Positions 23,037 to 35,163 of a stretch of 64,000 bases of DNA are shown one piece after another (the stretch's first letter is position 1; each line of letters begins with the position of its first letter). The position numbers were made by a program, and so were the translations under genes. The stretch is from Sanderia malayensis (Eukaryota; Cnidaria; Scyphozoa; Semaeostomeae; Pelagiidae). The notes below the pieces were generated by a model. That model had not been told where the DNA came from. It worked only from the letters and a program-made list of their open reading frames with translations, and did no database searches. Location: the NCBI GenBank assembly GCA_013076295.1, contig RQOL01000772.1, forward strand, positions 4,121,087-4,185,086, read 5' to 3'.

Positions 23037-25235
23037 GTAAGTACGCCTTGTTATTTATTCTTATTGAAACATTGTATTTATGAGAAACTTGGATCAGCCT
23101 TTTAGTGCTAACTTTTTTCAATTTGACATGAATATTTTTGCATTTTGCGTCTTTGTACCAAAGGTATCTTGTTTCGTGTCCTATTTTCGGAACATGAAAT
23201 TACTCTAATTTATCAAGTTAAGCATTTTTGATAGTTGTAAACACATATCTTCATGAAAAAACCCATGCAGATCAAAACCAAAAGCTAAAATAATTCCCAA
23301 CTTAGTATTCACAAAGACCATGTCGTGCGCAACCTAAGGTCAACTTGTCTTTAAGAATGGCCTGTTAAATTACTTTGATGCAAGTATTAAATCGTCTTAA
23401 GTGTTTGGCCATGCTAGTTATGCTCAAGTTTCTTCTGAATCGCTTTCATGCAAAAAAGCCGTTCAACTCAAGCATACGTCTTCAAGCATTGAGCTTTCAA
23501 CGCTGAGCAAGCTTATGAGCAGAGCCAACTTTTAGGCTCCAAAAACTGAATTTGAGCTGAAGCTGAAGAGCTCCAAAAGCTGAAGCTCCAAAAGCTTCCC
23601 GAGTCTTCATGCATAACTATATCTCAAGCAGGTTATAATTTCAGATACTCTTTAATTGGCTATATAAATATCAAAGAGAGAGTAAGAAGGTGCAGTCAAG
23701 TGCTTGTGGTGAAATCAAGCTGCAATTGAAGCTTTACTTATTAATCATGGCGGCATGGTCTTAATTTTTTGCCATGTAATATAATATATCAGAGAGTACA
23801 AACTGTCTGAGTTTAACTAAGCTCAATAGAAGTTCAGCTGCTCTCCAAGCGTAAAGAATCGCGGAAAATGCAAACCAATCAGATTTAATGAACCTATGAG
23901 GATTATAGCTGTTGTACAGCAAATACACTTCATTTAGCCGAGTAAACAGAATTGTAGAAAAGAAGATTTGCGAACAATTACTAGGTTTCGTATTCAGATG
24001 ATGACATGTTTGGAAGAATGTTTAATGGCATGGAAAATACAACATTCCGTATGCACCAACAGTAAACGTACGGAAATCCAGTGAGCTAAGCAAACACAAA
24101 CATTGATTTTCATTCACTGATTTATAGCACACATCCCCTCAATTTGTCAGCCTACTGCGACTAGCTTTTCAAAACAATAATTACGACAGGATCTTCTCTG
24201 TTTACCCAAGTCGGAATTAAGTATCGAAGATATCGGCGCACGTAAATGAATTGTCATAAGACAGACGACAATTTGAAAAATACACTTCCCGAGAAAAATG
24301 ATTACGATTGATTCCACTTGGCAGCTGTTGCCTGCCTTGAAATTGCAAATTTCACCCACGGGTGTCTCAACAACTGTGTTTTAACTCCGTGGTCTTGCAT
24401 TAGCTAATACGCAAGTGACGTAGTCCTATGTAAAAATAAAATATGCAAAACGCTCTCCCTTCTAAAAAAACTAACAAAAACGAGTTATTCAAAGACACAA
24501 ATAAAAGTGTTTTGGGGCTGAAGTCTATGAGTTGCCTTTACAAGTACATTTAGGATATTCTAGGTAAATTTCAAGAAACATCCAGGAGGCATTTGAGATA
24601 CAATTAAGAACTATTTTCCTATATGTACGAAGCACGCATAGGTTCATCTGAGAAGCTTTACTTCTAGAAGGTATTTGAGAGAGAAATAACCTGGAAGTGC
24701 ATAAAGGAAGAATTTATAGAGATTACATTTGGATGTATTTTTAGATTACCTTCAGCATTTAAAGGTATAGATAGCTATGCGCACGTATCTTAGGCATTAT
24801 AAAAGCATGACATCGTAACCTTATGCTAATGAGAATAATGTTATTTTAAGAGAGCTGAGCGCCACATTCCCCAATACAGTAGAGCAGTCCATACATTTAA
24901 AATTCCACCTGCATGTTTTGCTACTTGTTGCAACAACGAGATTCAATTCGCTATAACACAGCTGCACTTATACCACACCTTGCAATTTCACAACTGCAAC
25001 ATTGTCCAGCAGAAGGCTTCATCGTGCATTTAACTGTGACTTGAGTATCATATAAATGAGGTTATTGAATATATATGAAGTAGGAAGGGAGAGAAGCAGA
25101 TACAAGTCATGTGTTGAGTCGTGCTAAGCACACGATACGACGTTGCTAGCATGCACACGTGACGTGTATTGAACTGTAGCAGGGCAACGCTTTGAAACAG
25201 TAAATTAGGCTGATGGATCGACAACCCTCTAGGCC

Positions 25236-25243
25236 TATAAATA
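25236..25243 (+). promoter_or_regulatory. Candidate TATA box (tataaata)
   Basis: An isolated tataaata in context ggcctataaatac within the gene-poor stretch; no downstream gene other than the neuropeptide precursor 3.5 kb away. Low confidence. Confidence 0.2.
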
Positions 25244-28200
25244 CTTGTAAACAACCCTCACAAAACAAGCATCTATAACTCAAATGTTTTGCGATTCGAA
25301 TCGTTTTATGAACCCTGGTGTGCTCGACTTAGAGATATGATGATTTGATAAAAATAAGAATAGGCAATTCAGAGCAGGATAAATACAAGAAAAACAGAAT
25401 ATAGTAGATTAAATCGCCTCTAACGCTATGTAACGATTGAAAATGGCAGTAACGAGTGCGGAGGAAAGGAAGATATCCAACAATCTTGACAAGGTTCCTC
25501 CGTGATTAGCGTAGAGTTGATTGCAAACAGTTTATAGTGCGAGGAATTTCCAGGGGGTAAAGTGACGCACTACCTTTATTTCGGAAAAAGAATCCCCCTT
25601 ATCTGTGGAAGTCAATTGTAGTGCTGTATAAAGCTTAGCTTGAACCACAGTGTATGTTACAACAGGGAGTTTGACAATATTGGTTACTTGCGGCTATATG
25701 AAATTAAATATTACGAACAAGAAGGTAACGCATGCAAAGTGAGATCAGTGAAGCTCGCGGAAACTGGCGAATGGATTAGTTCTATGAATCAACTTGTTAT
25801 TCTTTCTCAAAGATAATTAATTGTCTGAAAAGACCCACTCTACCGGATTTGAAATAGCGCAAATTTTACAGTTCGCTTCTGGGTGCTAAAAAGAATCAAA
25901 AAGCACACATCTACAAGATCACTTGCTTGATAATTTGTTGTCTTTTGAAATATCTTCTTCATCCAATATTATTTGCAGTGAAAATAACATATGTCACATC
26001 TGTATTTGCGTGGTTGCTAATAATGACGTTGATTTGCATAGTGTTGACAAGCGCAGTAGCATTAAGGGGATTTGCTATAAATTGAGGTGGCCGGCATTAG
26101 CTAAAGTCACTTTACTCGCTCAGCGAAGTTACAAGGACAAGCAATCGTAGAAGCAAAATCTTGGCAATAATACTCTCCGATATTATCGACCATTTGATTC
26201 TGGTAAGTTACTTCGAGACTCTACATTTCAAATAATTTTTGTCACAAGATTCAACAAAATCTTCTTTGTGCTTAAGAAGCGTTGATAACTCTAGCCTGAG
26301 ACTATCAGAAGTTACAAAAACTATTTTAGGCAAGATAATTTTAGTAATTAGAAAAATCAGATATTTTCGAGAAGGGAAGATGGTGATTCTTCCTTATCAA
26401 AAGTGGCAGTATAGTATGCCTTGGAAATGTTTGAATAACTATGTTTTTCGATTTTTCTAAACACCTTATGTTATTCAAAAACAATTTGAGTTTTTATAGC
26501 CACAATTGTAAGCTCCGAAAAAGTTGATATTATGAAAGCAAATTTGATAAACAGACGTGTATACAATGTGCAGGTATTTTATAGAAACAGTTAGCACCTT
26601 GGCAATGAGCTTGATATCAAGCATTGCTGGAATGGAATTATATTATTTGAAGTAAATCTATAGCATACTACATTTTACAGAAAATATTTTGGCAAGGGAG
26701 CAAAAAAGATAAAGTTTACGTCATTGTTCGGAGATAAGCTTTGCAATGCCAATGCTTTCTTTTGTTTTGAAAAAGCAAATCTGTTTTTGAGAGAAAATTC
26801 ATCAACAAACTAAATCGATATGCCGTGAGAGACTCGAGTTCAGATGAAGACATCAAATAAATCAAAGACTCAAAACATCTTTAAACTTTTTTGTTCACGT
26901 AATCGAAAACGCCCAGGGTGTGCATAATGAAAGTATTTCTTATCCAAGGAATATATCACTCTGAACAGATAGACTGTTTGATATTTAATGCAAGGCTTGT
27001 TGCGAGCGCTTAACGTTTCTTACTATTTGTTTATTTTTTGTACTGACAGTTCTTAGCAGTTTTTGGGGGAGGAGATCTTGATTGCATCACTGAAGAGAAA
27101 TAGTGGTTGCCAAATTAGTTCTGTATATTATAACACCAAGAAATCTTTTTGTGAATAACTTATAATTGACAAGTAGAAGAAGCAATGGACACGTAACGGG
27201 AGCTTATTTTCTGGAGGCTATGTTTTATATTATAAAGATTTTTGGAGTCTGCAAATGTTTTACCATTTTTACCTGTCAAGTACTGAAATTTCCTAACAAA
27301 TATCTTTCTCAGTACCGAAATGCTTAGAGTAAACAAGTTTCTTATAAATACGTTTCTCATAGCAAAAGAATGTATTTTCTCAACCACACAAATGAATGAA
27401 CATAACTAGATTTTCAATGACATGACATTTCTTGCTCAGCTCATTCAAGTATTGATATAGCACGGTGCAACATCTTTTTGATGGGGTTTTCATAGCGAAT
27501 AGATAGAACTAGGGGAAAAGATAGCTGGTGAGTTAAAAAGACCAGTAATATTAAAAAACATGAACTATATACGTTACTTTTTCTTGTCTTGAATTATTTA
27601 CGAGTTGCCACATCAGCCGAACAGCCAGCAACTGAGCAATCACCGCAGCTTTGTCTTGTATCTCATGATCTAAAAACAGATATTTTAGTTGTGAAAAAAG
27701 ACATATTTCGGGTCCATTAAATGCCAGATGGGGTTTTCTGAATAAGGGTGTTGCTAAGGACGAGAGGCGAAACAATGTTGAGGCGCACGATGAATTACTT
27801 TAGTTCAGAAAGTAAAAAATTAACAAAAGTAAAGGAAATTAATGTTTTAACACATTTGAAAGCTTGGCGCATCTGTCACTTTCTTTTGCTACTAAATTAT
27901 GCATAAAAATTAGAAATATCACCTTAATGTTTCCTCTGCAGCTATTTGTAATGAATTTTTATTTTTCGATTTCAAATAATTGATTTATTTATTTATTTAA
28001 GTGTAGTCATTTTAACAATTGCAGGAGCGATAAATATTTAGAATAGTTTTCTTGGGTGCTTAATTGCCATTCTACCCCCAGTGTTTGAAAATATTTAAAA
28101 AAATTCCTCTTTTATTTAGGACTCCCACGCTAAGTAAAATTCACATATCATGTTGATGAAGTTTTCTAAGAATTCAGATCCCCCGGCCAACTCTTCCCCA

Positions 28201-28747
28201 AGCCCGCAATTAAGCTATCCAAGAGTCCAATCTATTCCTCTGGCACAGGTGCAGAAAAATTCCTGTAATTAATAGTCTTTGCTGAAATATCGGCTTTAAG
28301 CTAATTAATTAAGCAAACATCGCAGGAATTTCTCAAAGGCAATTGCTAATAAAAACAAATCCGAAAACACCGTCAAACATGATGCGACTAGTAAAATACT
28401 ATAGTTATTTATTTGCCAAATTATCTCTGCAGTGACACACGCCTTTAAGCAAGCAGATTGCAAATAAAACCTTCACCATTCATTCAATTATAAATTTTAT
28501 TTCTTTTTTATTGTTCATCACGCAATATAGAAGTAAATTTGATGGCAGCTTTGCTTTTATTCTGTTTGTCTTTCTATTTCTCTGATTAAAAGGAATGGAT
28601 AATTAGTCAATGGATATCCTATTTGCTTGCTCGTGAGAATGCACAGATCACGAACAAAGAATGGGTTTTCCAAGTTCTTTGAAATGCTATTTTCTGCATA
28701 AAGCAATCACAATTCATTTCGCTATGATCTTATCTTTCAGCTTGAGT

Positions 28748-29653
28748 ATGAGGTTGGTGGTTTTAGCAATAACATGCATTGCATTGTGGCATTCAAATAT
28801 TGTTGTTGAAGCTGTCGAAGAAGATGATGACGATCTAACCAGAGAACCAATTCCTCCGAGCACTCATTATCTATTTTCGGACGAAGTGGACAGTTTGCAT
28901 GATGATGATGATGATGATGATGAAGATGATGATGACGATGATTATGATGTTGAAGCTTTAAAGAGAAGCAATCAACCACCTGGTGTGTGGGGTAAAAGGT
29001 CCAACCAACCTCCAGGAGTTTGGGGTAAGCGATCAATGCAACCCCCAGGCATCTGGCGCAAGAGAGACCAGCCTCCAGGTATTTGGAAAAAACGAGACCA
29101 ACCTCCAGGTATTTGGAAGAAAAGAGATCAACCTCCTGGTATATGGCGAAAACGTGACCAACCTCCTGGTATTTGGAAAAGAGACCAGCCTCCGGGTATT
29201 TGGAAGAAAAGAGACCAACCCCCAGGTATTTGGAAGAAAAGAGACCAACCTCCAGGTATTTGGAAGAAAAGAGACCAACCTCCTGGTATTTGGAAGAAAA
29301 GAGACCAACCTCCAGGTATATGGCGAAAGCGTGACCAACCTCCTGGTATTTGGAAAAGAGACCAGCCTCCGGGTATTTGGAAGAAAAGAGACCAACCTCC
29401 TGGTATTTGGAAGAGAGACCAACCTCCAGGTATATGGCGAAAAAGAGACCAACCTCCAGGTATTTGGAAGAGAAACCAACCTCCAGGTATATGGCGAAAA
29501 CGTGACCAGCCTCCAGGTATATGGCGCAAGAGATCAAATCAGCCTCCAGGGGTTTGGGGAAAGAGAAGGGCAGCAGTAATTTCAAAGCACGTTAGTCTTG
29601 GCACACTGTTGTCTGCGAAAAAAGATGGTAGCGAAAGTTGGCGAAAGCAATAA
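28748..29653 (+). CDS. Multi-copy GLWamide-type neuropeptide precursor (QPPGVW / QPPGIW)
   Basis: Precursor of 301 aa, coding part in one exon. The start at 28748 is chosen because a clean acceptor (ttatctttcag) ends at 28740 and the next residues form a signal peptide, MRLVVLAITCIALWHSNI. The frame stays open upstream to an ATG at 28661, which would bury the signal peptide. An acidic spacer including an Asp run (GAT/GAC repeats) follows. Then come 20 tandem peptide units, each closed by basic residues: two SNQPPGVWGKR, one SMQPPGIWRKR, 15 DQPPGIW and one NQPPGIW units ending KR, KKR or RKR, and a final SNQPPGVWGKR. Only the three QPPGVW copies carry the Gly needed for C-terminal amidation; the 17 QPPGIW copies end directly at basic residues. 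After N-terminal trimming, as known for cnidarian precursors, the products would be pyroGlu-PPGVW-amide and pyroGlu-PPGIW acid. Acts as a secreted neuronal signal. Confidence 0.93.
   Translation: MRLVVLAITCIALWHSNIVVEAVEEDDDDLTREPIPPSTHYLFSDEVDSLHDDDDDDDEDDDDDDYDVEALKRSNQPPGVWGKRSNQPPGVWGKRSMQPPGIWRKRDQPPGIWKKRDQPPGIWKKRDQPPGIWRKRDQPPGIWKRDQPPGIWKKRDQPPGIWKKRDQPPGIWKKRDQPPGIWKKRDQPPGIWRKRDQPPGIWKRDQPPGIWKKRDQPPGIWKRDQPPGIWRKRDQPPGIWKRNQPPGIWRKRDQPPGIWRKRSNQPPGVWGKRRAAVISKHVSLGTLLSAKKDGSESWRKQ
28961..29554 (+). repeat. Coding tandem repeat of 27-33 bp peptide units
   Basis: Twenty units of 9-11 codons within the neuropeptide exon. There is a higher-order repeat: the segment starting atatggcgaaaacgtgacca at 29141 recurs 177 bp later at 29318 with a single early difference. 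It covers the same order of cleavage sites (RKR, KR, KKR), so a block of six units was duplicated recently. Confidence 0.9.
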
Positions 29654-30978
29654 AAGTTTTTAATAATAGAGAGCACCTTAAGTCTTTGAACGAGAATTTT
29701 GATGAATGGAACTGTAAACATAGTAAATCAATTTATTTAGCATATCGGTATACGGGAAAAATTGTGTCAATGTTTAGATTGTTTTAGCACTCTAAGCCTA
29801 ATAAATTAATGTCATGACTAAGTTTGTGATGTCCAAATTTATAAAATAAATAAAAGTGGAAAGTAATAGCTTCGTGAGTTGGTGAAATAAATACAATGCG
29901 GAATCTGGAAATTCTTTGCCTAATTTGATTTTTATTTACCTGCTACAATAATAGAAATTGCTTGGAATTTTCTTTTTGCGCCTAGGATAAACATAAATTG
30001 CCCTAAAATATTGTTTTAAACTAGACCGAAGCGAAGCAATTCAGAAGCTCACTTGCAGCATATTTGTCGGCTTTATGCTTTTGCTTTTGCTTCAAATATT
30101 TCGGAATAAAGTGCAAGCTTAGTATTCTGATGGAAAATATCGGAAAATATAAATATATCATCAACGCAAACGCTATTTATTTCATATTTAATGAATAATA
30201 TATTTTAGCTATCCATCTAAGCTGACTAAAAACATCCCGAAAAGAATAATATGCAGAGAAGTCACGAGAAAGTGTCAAAGACAAGATGAATTTCCTACCT
30301 AAAATTTCTGGTTGAAGTTGAAGAAGTTTAATGGACATATTTTCACCACCAGCATACTACACCGACCGTTGTTTCTTACTCAATTTTATTCTAGTCTTTC
30401 TTCTGTGATTCTGTGAAACATTCTCACTAAGTTTGACAAAATAGAAACCTGACAGACAACTTGCAGCAGCACCTTGCGTTGGTTAAGTCACGTGTGTTTG
30501 ACCACTATTGAAAAGAGATGAATGAAAAATTCGCGTGTCACCAAAACCCTTGGAGATGTCTCTGATGTTCATGACAAAAGAATACATTTCACGTTTGAAG
30601 ACAATAAAATAAAATTAACGAAAAGGTTTTGTGAAAAACTATGGTAACGCAGTCAAGAATGTCAACGGATAGTGATGCAACATTACTTGGAGAATATACA
30701 TTCATTGTTTTGTGAGGTTAATTAAAAAGATAAGTTTTGCAATCAACGTTTTCAAACATTCTTGTATCGAATAGTCAATAACCACTGCCAGCTGTGCTGT
30801 GATCTTAAAAATCAGGTGAGAAACATTTCTTGCTTGCGCAGTAACATTTTTGTCGTTGCACAGGAGCATTGACGATCAAGCAGCGAGAAAGGTGGGAGAA
30901 ATGAAAAAAAGACAAGTAAACAAATCGAAAAAATAGGAAGTACAGTACAATACAATAGAATGTTTTTTGGCTTAAAAA
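29654..30978. other. Intergenic, neuropeptide gene to RAB gene
   Basis: The start is the neuropeptide 3' UTR, with an AATAAA at 29800-29805 and further AATAAA-like sites near 29840-29895. The remainder is AT-rich with no supported gene. Confidence 0.5.
29800..29805 (+). terminator. Possible polyadenylation signal (AATAAA)
   Basis: First AATAAA after the neuropeptide stop codon, 147 nt downstream. Other AATAAA copies follow within 100 bp, so the site used cannot be decided. Confidence 0.4.
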
Positions 30979-33088
30979 ATGGATGGGTTTGTGAAGAAGT
31001 TTCCAGAGCCGTTGTATAAAGATGCTTCACCAAGAGCACAACAGTTGAATTTTCACCCTAAAACGAGAAAGGCTTGCTCTGAAAGTGGAAATCTTTTGTA
31101 TGTTATTATTTTTGAATTGTTTTTATTATATCAGTTGGTTATTAGAGTTTTATTATGCAAATATAAAGAAGTATGTATTTGTAATTTGAGCAATACCTAT
31201 AATTACTTTGTAGTTTAAAAACATCGAAAGCAATTTTTACTGGAGATATTAGTGTTGGAAAAACAAGCATAATCAACAGGTAAGGATACATGATATCGAC
31301 CGTAAATTTGATGAAGTACCAAGATCATCATTGTATTGTATTACATAAATCAGCAAAATATAACTGTTTTTTACTTTTATTCAATTTCAACCACTTTCAG
31401 ATATTGTCGAAATCGGTTTGAAAAAGACTACAAGCCAACAATTGGCATTGACTATGAAATAAAGAAGTATGAAATCTTATCAAATCGTTTTGATTTACAA
31501 ATGTGAGTAATCAAAGTACTTCTTTAATTAATTCAAAAATACGCATTTGTATATTTGATTACAGAAATTGACAGACATTAATTATACCTATTCTTTTGCT
31601 CATTTCAGTTGGGATACATCTGGGGAGGAAAGATTTAAATGCATTACAGCAGCCTATTATCGAGGTGCTCAAGGTAAGCAATGCCATTTACTTTAGTTTA
31701 CCTACACTTTTTTACAGGAAACCTAACTCAGGTGCTAAAGATTTCTAACCAGTGTCATATTTGTTATAAATTTTACAACACAGCACAGTGTACCTATGCT
31801 TTAAAATAATGTATAGTTTAAAACATTGTTCATTATTTATCATTTTCCATGGTGGAATATTTAAGTCAGGCAGAGCTAAGAAGCTCTATTGTATTATATG
31901 TTGTTTTATATTTCAGCACTTTTGTTTTGATGTTTCTTGACACTTTTGATTTACTTCTACAATTTTCTCAATTTTCCAGTGTTTTTAGTACTTATGTGTC
32001 ATGCACAATGCTGTTGAAGTCCATCATGTGTTTCCAAACTTTGAAAAATATATATCTTCTACATTGGTATCTTCTGAAATTAATTGATCATTTCTTAGTA
32101 ACTTTTTTGTTTTTTAGCTATTATTGTTGTGTTTGATCTGACTGAGCTACTTTCACTCACCCATGCAAGGTAAGTTGTTGATGCATTACTTTGCAGATGT
32201 TGTTTTCTTCTGCCTTTTTGTCTGGATATTCATAATTTATATATATATATATGCATGTAGACCATAAAACACAGAAGATAAAAACACAGTATTGCAACTA
32301 CTAGTTGCAATTCAAAACACAATATATATATGTATGTATATATATTTGCATCTGGATATTTATATATTTTGTATTTTCTTGCAGCCAGTGGATTGAAGAG
32401 GCATTGAACAACACAAAAACAACAGTTCCGGAAATATTTCTTGTTGGCAACAAGAAGGATGCATGTGTGAGACATCTAATACTATTTTTTTGTTGCATAC
32501 CCTGTTAAATTAGTGACAAGTAGACTGATAAACTAAGAAACATAAGTAACATTTTGTTTTAGAAATCCCATCAGTTTGAAAAAATTCATGAAGATGCAAA
32601 AGTATTAGCCAACGAGCTCAATGCTGAATATTGGGACGTGTCTGCTAAATCAGGTAAGATTGACATAAATACTTTCCCTTGGATTTTCAAATTTTTAGTA
32701 TTCTTGCCATTCTAATTGTTGCTAAACAATTTAAAGGAGAGAATGTGGACAAGCTATTTGAAAGAATCTCAGCAGTGTGTTTTGATCAAGCAGTTCTTAA
32801 GGAGCTGGAAAACTTGAATGCAAAAAGTCAAGCTAGTCAAATCGGTGGTGATCAACAGGGAATCAAAATTCGTAAGTTGAATTCTGGCTAATGCTGTCCT
32901 TCTATTTTAACCTAGAAGCATAGAGCTGTCCAAGGAGCAGTGCATGTGCATAAAACAGTTGTATTCCAAAGGAATAGCTTGAGCCTCCCAAAAGCTTAAC
33001 ACCCAAACTTTTTTTTGCAGAGGTTAACAAGCAATCTTACCAGAATCAGAAAATAGGTGCCCAGAAAAAAAGTTGCTGTGGGTCCTAG
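30979..33088 (+). CDS. RAB34/RAB36-type small GTPase, nine exons, complete
   Basis: Membrane-trafficking GTPase; RAB34/36 family members act at Golgi, macropinosome and ciliary membranes. Exons 30979-31097, 31214-31279, 31401-31502, 31609-31673, 32118-32169, 32385-32466, 32563-32653, 32737-32871 and 33021-33088 give 259 aa, the same length as vertebrate RAB34. The N-terminal extension before the G domain (about 45 residues) is typical of this branch. Motifs: P-loop GDISVGKTS, switch I PTIGIDYE, switch II WDTSGEERFKCI, base-binding NKKD and SAKSGEN. The C-terminal cysteine pair CCGS is for geranylgeranylation. Odd point: switch II reads SGEE where nearly all RABs have AGQE, so the catalytic Gln is Glu. 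RAB34 versus RAB36 cannot be separated here. It converges with the SPRING gene downstream. Confidence 0.93.
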
Positions 33089-33443
33089 AGTTATGAGTCA
33101 GTATTAATCTAATTTACCAGATCTAATTTATTGATTTTAGGTTATAGAGGCTAAGGTTATATGTAGTAGGTGTAAATGTTTATTGAACTTGTAACTAAAA
33201 GTTATAGTTTGTATAGGCAAAATTTATGATAAATGTGTGAGGCAAGCAAAACTGATCAAGATGTATAGATGATATGAAGTGTTAATTGTAAATCTTCGGT
33301 TTAATTTTTAATGAGAATATTGCCATTGCCAATTGTGAAGGAATCAGAATAACCAGAAAAGATAAATTTCTACATGTCTTCCAATTTAATACCCCCAAAT
33401 TAATAAATATATACACATTTATAAATCTATTACAAAACTAATA
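33089..33443. other. Convergent 3' region between RAB and SPRING genes
   Basis: 355 bp between two convergent stop codons; AT-rich 3' UTR sequence only. Confidence 0.5.
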
Positions 33444-35163
33444 TTATCTAATAACTTGCAAGTCTGGCAGATCAAGTCCATAGCAAAATTTATATACACT
33501 GTCTCTATAAAGATTCTCTTGTTGCACACTCTAAGAAAAAACGAAAAAATCAGATATAAAATCAAGAATTAAACACAATGACAATATTTAGTGATCTGTC
33601 CACACTGATCTGTCACTCTGCCAAAATCTTCTTTTTTGGAGGGGAGACAGTATTTGACAGACAGGGCAGATAGACAGATTGATAGATAAACTTACCATGG
33701 ATGATGTTCTGCATTTTGATAGACACAGTTCAAATGTATCTGAGACGGATCGAAGGAGGGGACTTTTACTTTTCCTCTCTCTTATCAGAACATTTTCTAA
33801 TATATGTCTCTAAAAGATGGAAAACGTGTCATCAGAAAATGCGTTACAAGAAATAAATATAAATGTTTCACGATAATAAAAGGAAGTCCAATATTTGATT
33901 TATCCACCTTGTTTGGTTGCAAGCAGCAGGAGACACAATGTTCAAAAACCTTACAACATCTATTCTGCTTACATGTACCACAGGAAAACCGTTCAGAGGA
34001 ATTTTTACCAGGAATACAACAACCTTTGGTATTCAAATGCTCGTGAGAGCATATATATCCTGAAAATGATAGCAAAAACTATGGTTACACGATAACATTT
34101 TTGTGCAAGAATGCTGAATTTTTCCAAAGCGTCAGGAATTATTATTCTGAAATTTCCAATGCTTTTTGGCAAATTTGAAGCATCTGTAATTTTATAAACA
34201 TTATTTTTATAAAAAATGTCCATGATACTAATGTAGTTATTGCATAGATCCTATGTATTAGGATATGTGCAATGAATACATTGCATGTGATAATTGTTTG
34301 ATGGTCTGATGTCCAATGTCTATGAATACATTATTTTTACAATTATCAAAATAATAAGAATGTATAAAATATGTATAAAAATATACAATATCAGACAAAC
34401 CTTTATCATCTGCAATCAGATTTCGACCTTGAACAGAGTTTCTGCAATTATATGCATGCGTTTCATTATTTAAGTCAAGCCATAAAAAATTCTTTGTAAG
34501 AATTCTATCAGGTGGCAATCCATCGTAAATGTTTCCCTGGAAAATAAAGTAAAAGACGCAATTTGAATGAAATTGAATGCTTCTAAACAAAATCACATGA
34601 CGCCACTACCAAAATAAAATAAAATAATGAGAAAATAAAGAAAAAGGGTGGGGCATCATAGGACACGCCCATATGGATCTTTGCCGAAGGGAATATCAGA
34701 TTTTGATCTGGACTGCAAACTAGATTTGTTGATAAACAAAGAGGCACTGATATATTTAATCTCTCTGGGGGCAACGGCAAAGTGGTCAACAACACAATGA
34801 AATCAATAGGGAGCGAACGCGAAGTATTATCTCTGGGGTGGGGTGGGGGTGTGGGGTAAATTAACCAATTTTCCTTGGGGGCGAATTGGTTTGAGGGTGA
34901 ATTGTCCTGTCTATTTATACGTAGATCTTATTAATTAACTACTAACAACTAACATCATTGTGCGTTATACCCATTATTGGGTCATTGAGCGGTATCAGAT
35001 AGAAAGATAGATAGAATGGCCTAGGGTAAGAATTTGAGACGATTTATCAACTTACCCCTTTCATGAAAACGATAACAACAAAGAAGAAGAAAAGAAGAGA
35101 CAATACAACACTGAACCAACGTTTAATAAATGGCCTAGTTGCAGCCATTCCACGAATATTCAT
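33444..35163 (-). CDS. SPRING1: SPRING1/C12orf49 homologue, Golgi SREBP-pathway regulator
   Basis: Single-pass type II Golgi glycoprotein; the human protein is needed for S1P/SREBP processing in sterol signalling. Read on the minus strand: exon 1 35163-35056 (basic N-terminus and signal anchor SVVLSLLFFFFVVIVFM), exon 2 34536-34401, exon 3 from 34059, exon 4 33739-33696, exon 5 33530-33444. The Cys-rich core is unmistakable: NCRNSVQGRNLIADDKG, GYICSHEHLNTKGCC, CKQNRCCKVFEHCVSCCLQP, then FELCLSKCRTSS and SVQQENLYRDSVYKFCYG. The end of exon 3 is unresolved. The best protein alignment (HLYLFL then V-S-D-T-F-E-L-C) needs a junction at 33848 that does not keep phase with the CAG acceptor at 33740. 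A phase-correct donor at 33825 adds a few residues. A base error or an unusual splice is possible. Gene identity is nevertheless secure. Confidence 0.88.

Larger units (their letters stand above)
19991..28747. other. 8.7-kb stretch without recognised coding genes
   Basis: I found no exon chain or domain-like translation on either strand. It contains a MITE at 21191-21364 and short local duplications (for example ggtcggagatgcataa twice at about 22410-22440). Two TATA-like sites (about 22914-22922 and 25236-25243) and a strong donor, aat|gtaagt at 23037, are also present. Upstream exon(s) and regulatory DNA of the neuropeptide gene may lie here. Confidence 0.5.

Noticed and set aside
28737..29585. 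Long open frames on the minus strand and in other frames across the neuropeptide exon
   Set aside because: The repeat unit is often a multiple of three, so all frames repeat without stops. Only the frame with signal peptide and cleavage sites makes sense.
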